A DNA stretch of 64,000 nucleotides from Bifidobacterium goeldii (GCF_003951095.1 NZ_QXGL01000007.1:1-64000), one strand, 5' to 3'; counted from the stretch's first letter, positions 26,694-36,571 are shown. Program-made: numbers and translations. The notes: generated by a model from the sequence alone, not told the origin.

Positions 26694-29375
26694 ATGACCA
26701 ACGTATTGACAATCGTGCGACGCGATCTCATGCGCCTACTGCGCGTACCGACCGCATGGGTGATCATGATCGGCCTCGTAATGATTCCGCCGCTGTACGC
26801 ATGGTTCAACATCATCGGCTTCTGGAACCCGTACGGTAACACCGGCAATATTCGCGTTGCCGTTGCCAATAACGACAAAGGCACGAGCAGCGCCATGCTG
26901 GGCGATCTGCAGCTCGGCGATCAACTCGTGGCCGAGCTCAAGAAGAATGATCAGCTCGGCTGGCAGTTTGTCAGCAGCGCTGAAGCGATCCGCCAGGTGG
27001 AAGCGGGCGAAAGTTATGCGGCGATTGTCATCCCCAAAGATTTCAGCGATGACATGGCGAACGTGATCTCCGGCAACGGTAAGCGCCCGCAACTGGAGTA
27101 TTACGTCAACGAAAAAGCGAACGCCATCGCCCCAAAAATCACTGATGTTGGCGCCTCCACTGTCGATCAGCAGGTGAACAGCGCGTTCGTATCTACTGCG
27201 AGCAAAGTGATTTCCGACGCCGTCAACGAGGCGAGCGACAAGGCCAACGCGCAAACGAATCAAACCACGTCGAATGCCATTCGCACGCTGGACTCCACTT
27301 CTGCCAAGCTCAGCAAAGCGCGCACCAATATCGCGCAGCTTACCGATACACTCAACGAGATCCCGAACAAAACCGCTCAAGCGCGCACAGCTATCGCCGA
27401 TGCCAGCACGCTCGCGAGCAAAGCAGGCGAGGGCTTAGCTGGCCTCTCTTCAATTATCGACAGCACGCAATCGGCGCTCAATGGCTTCGCCAAACTATCG
27501 TCAAATGCGCTCGACAAAGGCTCGAGCCTCATATCGCAGGCGATCGCCAAAGCGGATACGAGCATCGCAGGCGTCTCTGCCGGCATTGATTCAGCGAACA
27601 CAACCGTCGCGGACGCGCTCACCACGCTCGACCAAGTCAATCGTGACACCGCTACGATTATCGACCTGCTCAACAGTCTTGATAATCCTCCGCAGGCGCT
27701 CATCAACCGCCTCCAGCAGCGCAATCAAGCGGTTGCCGACTCCATCAGCCGACTCACCACACTGAACAATGATGCTGGCAAACTAGCCGGCAGTATCACC
27801 GACTCCGCGAGCGCTATGAACACGGCGAGCAGCACGTCACTAACCGCGGCAAATGATGCGCGCGCGTCGCTGAATGCTGACGCACTCCCCCAGCTCAACA
27901 GCGGCCTGTCATCGCTCGTGAAAGCCACCGGTTCGCTGGGTACGGCTGTCAGTTCGCAAGATCTGCTCATCAGCCAGACGAACGCCACGCTTGACCAGCT
28001 CGACAAAGCTGCGAAGTCTACTGCGAGCGCGCTGAAGCAAACCGATAAGGGGTTGGCTTCGCTTGAGCCGAAACTCACCGCGCTCAGTGATGATTTGCGC
28101 GCGCTGAGCGGTTCGAGTGCGTTGAGCGATCTGCTGGGCGCGGATGGCAAGCTCAATGCTTCGTCGATTGCTGATTTCATGCTTTCGCCGACGGTGCTGC
28201 GCACGAAGACACTGTTCCCGGTGAACTCGTATGGCTCGGGTATGGCGCCACTGTTTACGAGCTTGTCGCTGTGGGTGGGCGCGTTTGTGCTGATGGTGAT
28301 TGTGCGCTTGGAAGTTGATGATGAGGGGCTTAACCAGCCCAGTGCCACGCAACGCTATTGGGGGCGTTGGCTGCTGTTGGCGATACTGGCTGCAGCGCAA
28401 GGGCTTGTGTGTACGATTGGCGATCTCATCATCGGCGTGCAAACAGTGAACGCGTTCGCGTTTGTAGTTACTGGCGTGATTACGTCGCTCGTGTTTTTGA
28501 GTATTACGTATGCGCTTTCGACGATGTTTATGCACGTGGGCAAGGCGATTTGCATTGTACTGATTATTGTGCAGATTCCTGGAGGCTCGGGCTTGTACCC
28601 GATTGAGATGATGCCACGGTTCTTCCGCACGCTCTACCCACTGTTCCCGTTCCGCTACGCGATCAACGCATTCCGCGAGACGATTGGCGGCTTTTACGAC
28701 GGCCACTGGGTGGCAAATATCGCGCGTTTACTGGCGTTCGCAGTCGTGTTTTCTGCTGTTGGTTTGACTACGAGGCCGCTGCTGGCGAATCTTAATCGTC
28801 TGTTTGCGCGCGAGATCGAAGAGAGCGACATTCTTGTTGGCGAGCCGGTGCACATGCCCGGCAGTCAGTATCGTCTTTCGCAGGCGATTCGCGCACTGGC
28901 GGATCGCGACGAGTATCGCCGTGGCATTGAGCGGCGTGCGAAGCGGTTTGCTGTGCAGTATCCGCGGCTCAAGCGTGGCGCGCTGATTGCCGGCTTGGTG
29001 GTTCCCGCGATGTTGGCGATTGTGTTTGCGCTGACGCCGGGCGTCAAACTGGTGGCGTTGGCGACGTGGATCGTGTGGATTCTGCTCATTATCGGCTTCT
29101 TGATGACTATTGAGCTGATGCGCGATAGTTTCGAACGCCAAGTGGAGCTTGGCACGCTGAGTGACGATACGATTCGCGATCTGCTCTATGCGCGCGGTGG
29201 TACGCGCGGTGGCATGCACGCTGGTACGCGAGCGCGACATCATGCGACTTTGCGGCAGGCACTGGCTGCCGGCGTGAGCGGATACGCGGATGATGCAGAC
29301 GACTCAGACGACTCAGACGACAACACGAACAATACTTCCAATTCCAATTCGACTGAAGGCAGGCATGCGGCATGA
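26694..29375 (+). CDS. YhgE/Pip-family membrane protein 1
   Basis: An 893-residue protein of the YhgE/Pip (phage infection protein) family. It has one N-terminal helix (near residues 20-40), a large extracellular region of about 500 residues rich in Ala, Ser, Thr and Asp with coiled-coil character, then five or six C-terminal ABC-2-type membrane helices (from about residue 520). The segment LAIAAIL-like GGSGLYPIEMMPRFFRTLYPLFPFRYAINAFRETIGG is typical. An added C-terminal part has two further helices and an Asp-rich end. Family members act as phage receptors or relate to the EsaA secretion subunits. Start ATG at 26694 follows GAGG closely. The stop overlaps the next start as ATGA. Confidence 0.8.
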   Translation: MTNVLTIVRRDLMRLLRVPTAWVIMIGLVMIPPLYAWFNIIGFWNPYGNTGNIRVAVANNDKGTSSAMLGDLQLGDQLVAELKKNDQLGWQFVSSAEAIRQVEAGESYAAIVIPKDFSDDMANVISGNGKRPQLEYYVNEKANAIAPKITDVGASTVDQQVNSAFVSTASKVISDAVNEASDKANAQTNQTTSNAIRTLDSTSAKLSKARTNIAQLTDTLNEIPNKTAQARTAIADASTLASKAGEGLAGLSSIIDSTQSALNGFAKLSSNALDKGSSLISQAIAKADTSIAGVSAGIDSANTTVADALTTLDQVNRDTATIIDLLNSLDNPPQALINRLQQRNQAVADSISRLTTLNNDAGKLAGSITDSASAMNTASSTSLTAANDARASLNADALPQLNSGLSSLVKATGSLGTAVSSQDLLISQTNATLDQLDKAAKSTASALKQTDKGLASLEPKLTALSDDLRALSGSSALSDLLGADGKLNASSIADFMLSPTVLRTKTLFPVNSYGSGMAPLFTSLSLWVGAFVLMVIVRLEVDDEGLNQPSATQRYWGRWLLLAILAAAQGLVCTIGDLIIGVQTVNAFAFVVTGVITSLVFLSITYALSTMFMHVGKAICIVLIIVQIPGGSGLYPIEMMPRFFRTLYPLFPFRYAINAFRETIGGFYDGHWVANIARLLAFAVVFSAVGLTTRPLLANLNRLFAREIEESDILVGEPVHMPGSQYRLSQAIRALADRDEYRRGIERRAKRFAVQYPRLKRGALIAGLVVPAMLAIVFALTPGVKLVALATWIVWILLIIGFLMTIELMRDSFERQVELGTLSDDTIRDLLYARGGTRGGMHAGTRARHHATLRQALAAGVSGYADDADDSDDSDDNTNNTSNSNSTEGRHAA

Positions 29376-31612
29376 GCACGATGAGGCATCTTTTTGTTGG
29401 CGATCTGCGCCGCATTACCAGCAACGTCGTGTCTGTAATCATTGTGATCGGACTCGTTGCTATCCCAGCATTGTTCACTTGGTTCAACGTGGCAGCCAGC
29501 TGGGACCCCTTCTCCAACACGAAGAACCTAAAGTTCGCTGTTGCCAGTGTTGATGAAGGCTATAGCAGCGATCTGGTTCCTGTGGAGATTACCGTTGGCG
29601 ATAAGGTAATCGCCGCCCTGCGTGCCAACAACCAGCTGGATTGGACGTTCACGTCGAAAGACGATGCGATCGAAGGCACCAAGTCTGGCGAATACTATGC
29701 TGCCGTGGTGATTCCGAAGGATTTCAGCCGCGATATGATGACGTTTTTCTCATCCGACAAAGCTGAGCACGCGAAGCTGATCTACTACACGAATCAGAAG
29801 TCGAACGCGCTTGCCCCAGCGGTGACAAGTCAGGGTGCTGATCAGGTTTCCGCGCAGGTGAATCAGATTTTTGCGCAAACGATTACGAATACTGCGTTGT
29901 CGATCGCGTCGAATCTGATTGACCGACTGGATGATGCGGATTCGCAGGCGATGCTGTCGAAGTTCAATACGAATGTTGGCGATTTTGCGCAGCAGATGAA
30001 CGATGCTGCTGATTTGCTTGACACGTACAGCGCGCTTACTGATACGGCTTCTGGACTGTTTTCTAGCGCGGATGCGTTGATTGACAGTGCTTCTGGCGCG
30101 ATGGACGACGCACAATCGGCGTTAACTACGGCAAAAAGCGGCGCACAAGACATTACTGGTTCGCTCACTACCGCGTCGGACGCATTGAGCGCCGCATTGC
30201 AAACGAGCGCGGACAGCTATACCGCGGTTGGTGACAGTATCGACAGTGTGTTTGCTTCCGCTGATGATTCAGCTGCTGATGTGGCGTCGAATGTGCGCGC
30301 GCAAGCGAAAGCAGTCGATGGGCAAATCGCCGAGTATCAGTCGATTCGCAACGCGGTAGCTGCGCTGCCGGATGCGCCGGGCGCTAACGGTTCTGGTTCT
30401 AGCTCTAGCGTTGTCTCATCGGCAGCCACGCGCGCGCTGAAGCTCACATTGGATGCTTTGGATACGGTGATTACTCGGCAGACCGCATTGCGCGATGCGC
30501 TGAACACTGCGGCAGATAACATTGACGCGAAGCGCGATACTGCGAAGCAGGATCGCCAGCACGTCAAAGATCTCGCCACGCAAGCGCACGACGCGGTGGC
30601 TGGGTTGAAAACGAATTTCAACGACAATGTGTCTTCGAAGGTTACTGCTGTAGCAAAAACGGTCGGTTCGATGACCTCCTCGCTGGACTCCGGTTCAAGC
30701 AAGCTCACCAGTACGGTTGATGATCTGCAAGCAACCGCGAAATCCACTGATGAGAAGCTCGCTGACGTGCACGATTCGCTAACTGCCGCCGCTGCAACCT
30801 TGCGCAAGACCAGCGATAAACTCAGCAATTTCAGTGATGCTCTGGCGAACGCGCTCAACAGCGGCAATATGAGTATGGTGAGAGATCTACTGAGTGAGGA
30901 TTCAGCTTCGCTCGCGGAAACACTGTCTGCGCCGGTGCAGTTGAAGCGCAAGGCCGTGTTCCCGGTCGCGAATTTCGGCTCGTCGCTTAGCCCGCTGTAC
31001 ACGCTGCTGCCGTTGTGGGTGGGCGCGTTGCTGATGTCGGTGACGTTGAAAACTACGGTTTCGCGCAAGGTGCGTGCTGAATTGGCGGCGCTTGCTGGCG
31101 GCCGGCAGCCGCGCCCGCATCAGCTGTATTTGGGGCATTTTGGCGTGTTTGCGGTGATTTCGCTGCTGCAAAGCACGGTATTGTGCGGCGGTAATCTGCT
31201 GTTTTTGCATGTGCAGTCGGTGCATCCGCTGCTGTATATGTTGGCCGGCTGGGCGAGCGGATTGGTGTACGCGTTCTTTATTTACACGCTGGTGGTGAGT
31301 TTCGGCAATGTGGGTAAGGCGATTGGCGTACTGTACCTGGTGGTGCAAATCTGCGGTTCAGGTGCCGCGTACCCACTGCAAGTGTTGCCTGGATTTGTGA
31401 GTGTGATCAGCCCGTTCTTGCCGATTACGCATTCGGTGACGATGCTGCGCGCGGCGATTGCTGGCATGTACATGAATGATTATTGGATTGCGATGGGCAA
31501 GCTGCTGTTGTTTGTGCCGCCGATTGTGCTGCTGGGCTTGGTGCTGCGTAAACCACTAGTTGGGTTTAACCGTTGGTATGTGGCCAAAGTGGAGAGCACG
31601 AAACTGCTGTGA
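29372..31612 (+). CDS. YhgE/Pip-family membrane protein 2
   Basis: A 746-residue paralogue of the preceding protein with the same plan: an N-terminal helix, a long extracellular region of Ala/Ser/Asp-rich helical repeats (about residues 130-500), and a C-terminal block of membrane helices containing YPLQVLPGFVSVISPFLPITHSVTMLRAAIAGMY. The N-terminal text VSVIIVIGLVAIPALFTWFNVAASWDPFSNT parallels the first protein closely, which indicates an ancient tandem duplication. Translational coupling suggests a heteromeric complex. The gene is followed by a TetR regulator in the same direction. Confidence 0.8.
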   Translation: MSTMRHLFVGDLRRITSNVVSVIIVIGLVAIPALFTWFNVAASWDPFSNTKNLKFAVASVDEGYSSDLVPVEITVGDKVIAALRANNQLDWTFTSKDDAIEGTKSGEYYAAVVIPKDFSRDMMTFFSSDKAEHAKLIYYTNQKSNALAPAVTSQGADQVSAQVNQIFAQTITNTALSIASNLIDRLDDADSQAMLSKFNTNVGDFAQQMNDAADLLDTYSALTDTASGLFSSADALIDSASGAMDDAQSALTTAKSGAQDITGSLTTASDALSAALQTSADSYTAVGDSIDSVFASADDSAADVASNVRAQAKAVDGQIAEYQSIRNAVAALPDAPGANGSGSSSSVVSSAATRALKLTLDALDTVITRQTALRDALNTAADNIDAKRDTAKQDRQHVKDLATQAHDAVAGLKTNFNDNVSSKVTAVAKTVGSMTSSLDSGSSKLTSTVDDLQATAKSTDEKLADVHDSLTAAAATLRKTSDKLSNFSDALANALNSGNMSMVRDLLSEDSASLAETLSAPVQLKRKAVFPVANFGSSLSPLYTLLPLWVGALLMSVTLKTTVSRKVRAELAALAGGRQPRPHQLYLGHFGVFAVISLLQSTVLCGGNLLFLHVQSVHPLLYMLAGWASGLVYAFFIYTLVVSFGNVGKAIGVLYLVVQICGSGAAYPLQVLPGFVSVISPFLPITHSVTMLRAAIAGMYMNDYWIAMGKLLLFVPPIVLLGLVLRKPLVGFNRWYVAKVESTKLL

Positions 31613-31621
31613 GCACTGCGT

Positions 31622-31663
31622 TTTCACAGGTTGTTTCACGGATTGTTTCGCATGGTGTTTCAC
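31622..31663 (+). repeat. Four 12-base repeats of TTTCAC upstream of tetR
   Basis: TTTCAC, TTTCAC, TTTCGC and TTTCAC begin at 31622, 31634, 31646 and 31658, an exact 12-base period, with consensus TTTCACRGRTTG. The hexamer is the half-site of the palindrome in front of the YhgE operon, so these may bind the TetR protein. Confidence 0.5.
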
Positions 31664-31701
31664 AAGGACAGAAACGAATAAACACATTGGAAGAAGATAC
31701 G

Positions 31702-32280
31702 ATGACATCGATGATCAGCACGCCACGCGCCACGCGCACGCGCGAGGCTACCGACCGCAAGATTACCCAAGCAACGCTCGATATTCTTATTTCAGACGGT
31801 ATTGGTGCGATGACCATTGAAGAAGTATCGCGCAGGTCTGGCGTCGCAAAAACCACAATCTACCGGCGTTACCGCAATACCGACGATCTGCTGCATCATT
31901 TGCAAATTGAAGCAGTGAACCTGCCGGAATTTGAGCATCTCGAAACCACTCGAGAAGGATTGCACACCTTATTGGAACGAGTCGCAGCTAGTTTCAACAG
32001 TGAAATTGGTCTCAAAGCGGTAGGCGCAGTGCTTTCGACCAATAATCAGGCAGTACATGGCTTAGCGAGGCAGATCATCGATCCAGCACAGCAGCGGTTT
32101 GCGCAATTCATTGCGCGCGGTGTAGCAAACAAAACGTTTTGCGCGAATGCAGATGCGCGCTTCCTCTTCGACACTGTGCTCGGCTCGATGCTGGCCGCGA
32201 AAGCACTCACACCTGATACAGCTGACGCTTGGGCAGATCGCATGACCACCTTGCTTTGGCCAGCGCTCGCGCGCATGTAA
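31702..32280 (+). CDS. TetR/AcrR-family regulator
   Basis: A 192-residue regulator. The N-terminal helix-turn-helix spans about residues 15-60 (TLDILISDGIGAMTIEEVSRRSGVAKTTIYRRYRNTDDLLHH), a clear TetR signature; the ligand-binding half shows a TetR_C-type pattern. Start ATG at 31702 has a GGAAGAAG region upstream; the ORF extends further back through the 12-base repeats without a good start. It most likely represses the two YhgE/Pip genes and itself (inference from position and shared TTTCAC motifs). Convergent with the iron cluster. Confidence 0.85.
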   Translation: MTSMISTPRATRTREATDRKITQATLDILISDGIGAMTIEEVSRRSGVAKTTIYRRYRNTDDLLHHLQIEAVNLPEFEHLETTREGLHTLLERVAASFNSEIGLKAVGAVLSTNNQAVHGLARQIIDPAQQRFAQFIARGVANKTFCANADARFLFDTVLGSMLAAKALTPDTADAWADRMTTLLWPALARM

Positions 32281-32310
32281 TGGCACGCGATACATCTGCG
32301 CTAGCTACAT

Positions 32311-32874
32311 CTACTCTTGAATCGACGCTTCCTGGCGAGCTACCTCAAGAGCAGCATTAAACGCGTCAGTAGTCCAGCTCGCGCCGGCAACCGTGTCAAC
32401 CTTCAAGTCTTTCAGCGGCTTGCCATCGACGACGCCGTTAATCGCCTCGGCGAAATCAGTCTGGTGTTTCTTCGAAATACTCGTGAACGGGTGACCAACG
32501 ATTTCCACGTTCTCGACATTCTGGTCTTTGACGGTCACGTGTACGTCGATTGTGTCCTCGCCGATCGGCCCGTACTGGCCATTTACCGAATACGTGCCGT
32601 CCGCGTAATTGCCGGTGTCTTTCTTATCAGACTTCGTACCAGTATCGCGGCTACCCGCACCAGATGATGACGAGCCGGAATCAGTCGAAGATGAATCATC
32701 ACCAGACTGCGACTGGTCCTCCTGCGACTGCTGCGTTTCGCCAGAGTTGCCAGCATACTCATCGTTCATCGGCGTCGCCTTAGGCTCACCGCATCCAGCA
32801 AGCAGCGCTCCCGCTGCAACCAATCCCGCTGCCGCCAGCGTCACCGATTTCTTCAACGTGTTCGTATCGCTCAT
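32311..32874 (-). CDS. FMN-binding-domain lipoprotein
   Basis: A 187-residue secreted lipoprotein. The signal peptide ends in the lipobox LLAGC near residue 28, followed by a Ser/Asp/Gln-rich linker (about 40-85). The C-terminal FMN_bind domain (about 88-183) carries the flavinylation-type motif DTVAGASWTT near residue 160, in which a Thr would be linked to FMN by ApbE. An ApbE gene is present at 47105. Last gene of the iron-uptake cluster, so it probably passes electrons to the extracytoplasmic ferric-reduction step of the P19/FTR1 system, as proposed for flavinylated iron-assimilation clusters. Confidence 0.8.
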   Translation of the reverse strand: MSDTNTLKKSVTLAAAGLVAAGALLAGCGEPKATPMNDEYAGNSGETQQSQEDQSQSGDDSSSTDSGSSSSGAGSRDTGTKSDKKDTGNYADGTYSVNGQYGPIGEDTIDVHVTVKDQNVENVEIVGHPFTSISKKHQTDFAEAINGVVDGKPLKDLKVDTVAGASWTTDAFNAALEVARQEASIQE

Positions 32875-32888
32875 ACCAGCAACCTTAC

Positions 32889-33701
32889 CTACTCCGTGAC
32901 TTCTTCCCCACCGGTTTTCGCGGCCTTGGTAGGGTCTGCGAAGCCGATCGCAGTCTCACCAGTCTGCGCGCCCTCAACTTGAGCGCCAGTTGATGCCGGG
33001 CGGCCGCCCGCCGCCTCGTACGCCTTCCGCGCGTTCTCGTCATTCCATTTTTCGCCGACAAGCACACCGTGGTTGAGCATGATCTCGCGTTCGGCGCAGC
33101 TCGCCACCAAAGCATCGTGCGTGACGACGATGATCGTCGTGCCCTGCTCGTGCAGCTGGCGGAACAGGTCGAGCACGATCTTCTCGTTCTTCTCGTCAAG
33201 GTTACCGGTCGGCTCGTCGGCGAGAATCAGCTTTGGATCGTTGATCAGTGCACGCGCGATGCACACGCGCTGCTGTTCGCCGCCGGACAGCTGACTGGGC
33301 AGGTGGTGTGCACGATCCTTGAGCCCCACGCGATCCAGCGCTTCAAGCGCCTGCTTTTCGTCGACGACCGAGTGGTAGTACTGCGCGACCATCACGTTTT
33401 CCACAGCAGTCAGGTGCGGCACGAGGTAGAACTTCTGGAACACGAGGCCGATCATGTTCTTACGCACGTCAGCGAGCTGGCCAGCGTTGAGGTCCTCGAG
33501 CTTGCGACCTTCGAGTTTGACGGAGCCCTTCGACGGCGTGTCCATGCAGCCGATCATGTTCATCAGCGTGGTTTTGCCGGAGCCGGACGAGCCGACGATC
33601 GCCAGCCATTCGCCCTGCGGCACAGTCAGATTGAGGTCGTCTACAGCGTGCAGTTCGCCGTAAATCTTCGAGATATGGTCGAGTTCAAGCAGCATATCCA
33701 T
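32889..33701 (-). CDS. MacB-type ABC ATPase of the iron cluster
   Basis: A 270-residue LolD/MacB-type ATP-binding subunit: Walker A GSSGSGKTTLMN (residues 37-48), signature LSGGEQQR, Walker B LILADEPTGNLD. The last 45 residues are an Ala/Gly-rich tail outside the fold. It serves the two FtsX-like permeases encoded directly upstream in the same operon (56 bases away). In the Campylobacter P19 system, the equivalent ATPase and permease genes sit in the same order, which supports a role in iron delivery or in energising the complex. Confidence 0.85.
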   Translation of the reverse strand: MDMLLELDHISKIYGELHAVDDLNLTVPQGEWLAIVGSSGSGKTTLMNMIGCMDTPSKGSVKLEGRKLEDLNAGQLADVRKNMIGLVFQKFYLVPHLTAVENVMVAQYYHSVVDEKQALEALDRVGLKDRAHHLPSQLSGGEQQRVCIARALINDPKLILADEPTGNLDEKNEKIVLDLFRQLHEQGTTIIVVTHDALVASCAEREIMLNHGVLVGEKWNDENARKAYEAAGGRPASTGAQVEGAQTGETAIGFADPTKAAKTGGEEVTE

Positions 33702-33756
33702 GATGTTTCCTTACGTTATTCACAAGCGTTGTACGGGGGACCGAATGGCAGTCGAA

Positions 33757-35196
33757 TCATTCCTCGCGCAGCACGACGGCCGGGTCAATGCGCGTAGCGC
33801 GATGCACGGGCGGGATACTTGCCACAACCGCAACAATCGCCGCAAGCAGCACGGACGCGACGCCGAGCCCCCAGTTGAAGCCGATCGACCGTTCGAACAC
33901 GGCCACGCACAGCCATTGCGCGAGCCCGTAGCCGATCGCAGTACCGAGCAAGCCGCCGATAAGGCCGTACATAGCCGATTCGACATAGAATTCGACGCCG
34001 ATCGCTGACGAGCTTGCACCGAGCGCCTTGCGCAAGCCGATTTCGTTGCGACGCTGCGAGACGATCGAACTGATCGTGGTACCGACGCCGACAAGCGTGA
34101 GCACGAGTACGACGAGCGAAACAATCCAGAACAGCGTTTGCAGCATCGTGATAATGCGCGTATCGGACGCGGTGATCTTGGTGACCTGCTGCGCCTTGAC
34201 GTGCATGGAGGTCATGTCGTTGATGCTGGTCACTAACGCGTTGAGATCGCTCGCGCCGGCGGAGTATTCGATAACGTCAACGCCACGTGTGACGCCGGTG
34301 AGCTTGTTGACATCAGCGTTGGTGGCGTAGATGATCGAGTCCTCGCTGCCACCGGTGTCGACGATGCCAGCGACGCGGAATTCAGTGCCGGACGTATCCA
34401 TGATGTCGCTGGAAACGCGGCCGTCCTGAGTGGGTTGGCCGGAGGAGGACTGGGACTGTTGGGTGTCGGTCGTGCCGTCGGCGGTGGAGGCGGAGCCTTC
34501 TGACGCTCCCCCAGTCTCCGCGTTCGCGGAGCCAGCCTGCCCAGCAACTGCGGAGCCTTCGGCCGCTTCGTTGGAGCGACTGTCGTCGCTCTCTCGCCTA
34601 GAAACGCCACCGGCGTTTCCTCCACGGCTCGACCCCACCGAGGGGGCCGAGGATGTGGTGTTCCCGGAGCCGTTGGCAGTGGAGGTGGAGGCGTTGTCGG
34701 AGGCGCGGTAGCCGATGGTGATACGCGAGCCGACCTTGAGACCGATCGCGTCGGCGATATCACGGCCGATGAGCACCTTGCCATCGGACGGCCACGAGCC
34801 ATCAATCACCCAGTGATGGTTGAGGTTCTTCACCTGCTTAGCGTCCACGCCAGCCATCACGTATGGGGCAGCGTTTACGCGCACATTCTCATAGCGGTAG
34901 GTTGCATGCTTCTCAGAGCCTTTTGCCGCAACCATCTCGGTCGTGTGTTCGACCATCGCAGAATCGATGCCGGCTTTGTCGCCGGACGTCGTGGATGAGG
35001 TCGGCGTGACGATCAGGTTCGCGCCGTATGCGCGCATTTCTTCGTTCATCTGCTGCGGCACGGCGATGCAGATCATCGCTAGGCAAAACAGCGTGGCCGC
35101 GCCGACGAGCGATGCGACAACCGCCATCATTGCACGCGAGCGCCGCCGGAACACGGCGCTGAACAGCATGCGGAAGAACATTCCCGTATTCGTCAT
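33757..35196 (-). CDS. FtsX/MacB-type permease 1 of the iron cluster
   Basis: A 479-residue permease with one N-terminal helix (near 22-45), a large extracellular domain and three C-terminal helices holding the FtsX core (SQRRNEIGLRKALGASSSAIGVEFYVESAMYGLIGGLLG near 390-425). An unusual Ser/Gly/Asn-rich run of about 95 residues (roughly 165-265) interrupts the extracellular domain. Its function is not known. The ATG at 35196 has a GGAG ribosome site. Partner of the next permease and the MacB-type ATPase. Confidence 0.8.
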   Translation of the reverse strand: MTNTGMFFRMLFSAVFRRRSRAMMAVVASLVGAATLFCLAMICIAVPQQMNEEMRAYGANLIVTPTSSTTSGDKAGIDSAMVEHTTEMVAAKGSEKHATYRYENVRVNAAPYVMAGVDAKQVKNLNHHWVIDGSWPSDGKVLIGRDIADAIGLKVGSRITIGYRASDNASTSTANGSGNTTSSAPSVGSSRGGNAGGVSRRESDDSRSNEAAEGSAVAGQAGSANAETGGASEGSASTADGTTDTQQSQSSSGQPTQDGRVSSDIMDTSGTEFRVAGIVDTGGSEDSIIYATNADVNKLTGVTRGVDVIEYSAGASDLNALVTSINDMTSMHVKAQQVTKITASDTRIITMLQTLFWIVSLVVLVLTLVGVGTTISSIVSQRRNEIGLRKALGASSSAIGVEFYVESAMYGLIGGLLGTAIGYGLAQWLCVAVFERSIGFNWGLGVASVLLAAIVAVVASIPPVHRATRIDPAVVLREE

Positions 35197-35241
35197 CTCA
35201 CCACTCCTTTCTCATGCACACGACTCTTTCCCCAGAAGAAC

Positions 35242-36549
35242 TCACCGGCCATGGAGCACCTCCGCGGGCTTAAGGCTCAGGATCGAGCGGATCGACGACG
35301 CAGACGCGATAAGCACGGTGATCGCGAGCAGTACGAACACGAGCACGAACACCATCGGGCGCATCGTGATGCCCGAACCAAACACCACGTGACCGATCAG
35401 CTGCGCGACGCCAGAGCCAAGCCCAGCGCCGACCAAAGCACCAAGCAGCGCGATCGCCGCCGTCTCAGCCATCATCAGACGAGACACTGCGCCATCCGTC
35501 GCGCCGATCGCCTTAAGCAGCGCCAGTTCAGCTGACCGTTCACCAATCGAGGCAACCATCAGGTTCGCTACAGCCACGGCCGCCGCGATCAGGCTCAAAA
35601 TCGTCATCAAAATCATCACGGCCTGCGTCTTTTGCAGCACATTGCCCTGCAGCGCAGCAACCTGACGCACCTGCTTGGCAACCGCACCCGGAATCACCTC
35701 TTCGATCTGATAGGCGATCGAACTCGGGTATGCAGTGCAATACCACGTCTCCCAGTCGTCCTGGCTGAGCGCGGCTGGGTTCTGCGCAGCCTTACGCGCG
35801 AGGTCGTTCTCCGGCGTAGTAAGCGCCTTCACCTCGATTTTGTCGGCTGAATCAGGCAAGTCCGCAAGCACTTGCGCAACCGAACTCGACAAGTACAGTG
35901 AGCCGTTCTCGTCATCGCCGGAATCGTACACGCCGACGATTTTGATCGCCTGCTCGTTGTGTTTGCCGGACGCGGTGGTCTTCTTGAGAGTGACCGTATC
36001 GCCGATCTTGACGCCGAGCTGCTGCGCGAGCGTCGCGCCGATCATGCCCTGATCGGTATCGTCCTTCGGCCATGTACCTTCGATCTTCCACCACGAACGC
36101 ATACCCTCAACACCGACCACGGTCGTCTCGCCGGACGCGAGCTTTAATTCCTTGTTGAACCAGGTGCCTACCAGCGGCGCGTTCGTGCCATTGACTTCAG
36201 CGTGCACGTTAAGCTGCGGCGCAAAGTTGGTGATGTTGAATGCCCAGAAGATTGTTTTGATTTTCGCCGCGTCCGATTCCTTGAGGAACGCGGTCGGATC
36301 GGCTTGGGCGGCCGCACCAGTAAGCCCTGTGGTGTTGTACAAGTCGGAGACGACCGCGTCGGCCTTCGGCTGTACGACGATATTCGAACCGTACGTCGAC
36401 AGCTCAGCGTTGAGCTTGTCACCGACATCGAACACGACGCCCAACATCGAGACGCTCACCGTGGCCGACAGGCACACAGTAAGCGCGATAAGCAGCCGCC
36501 TACGCAGCTGGCGCGTGAACGACCGCGCGATCATTCGCAGAAAGAACAT
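35242..36549 (-). CDS. FtsX/MacB-type permease 2 of the iron cluster
   Basis: A 435-residue permease with the same plan: an N-terminal helix near residues 20-40, an extracellular MacB_PCD-like domain to about 300, and three C-terminal helices with the FtsX segment GERSAELALLKAIGATDGAVSRLMMAETAAIALLGAL. Unlike its partner it has no low-complexity insertion. AGGAGG precedes the ATG. The pair probably forms a heterodimer over the MacB-type ATPase. Confidence 0.8.
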   Translation of the reverse strand: MFFLRMIARSFTRQLRRRLLIALTVCLSATVSVSMLGVVFDVGDKLNAELSTYGSNIVVQPKADAVVSDLYNTTGLTGAAAQADPTAFLKESDAAKIKTIFWAFNITNFAPQLNVHAEVNGTNAPLVGTWFNKELKLASGETTVVGVEGMRSWWKIEGTWPKDDTDQGMIGATLAQQLGVKIGDTVTLKKTTASGKHNEQAIKIVGVYDSGDDENGSLYLSSSVAQVLADLPDSADKIEVKALTTPENDLARKAAQNPAALSQDDWETWYCTAYPSSIAYQIEEVIPGAVAKQVRQVAALQGNVLQKTQAVMILMTILSLIAAAVAVANLMVASIGERSAELALLKAIGATDGAVSRLMMAETAAIALLGALVGAGLGSGVAQLIGHVVFGSGITMRPMVFVLVFVLLAITVLIASASSIRSILSLKPAEVLHGR

Positions 36550-36571
36550 GATTCTTGCCTCCTGCCGGCGT

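Noticed and set aside
26694-31612. Type VII secretion locus
   Set aside because: YhgE/Pip proteins resemble EsaA, but no EssC ATPase, WXG100 substrate or other secretion subunit is seen nearby.
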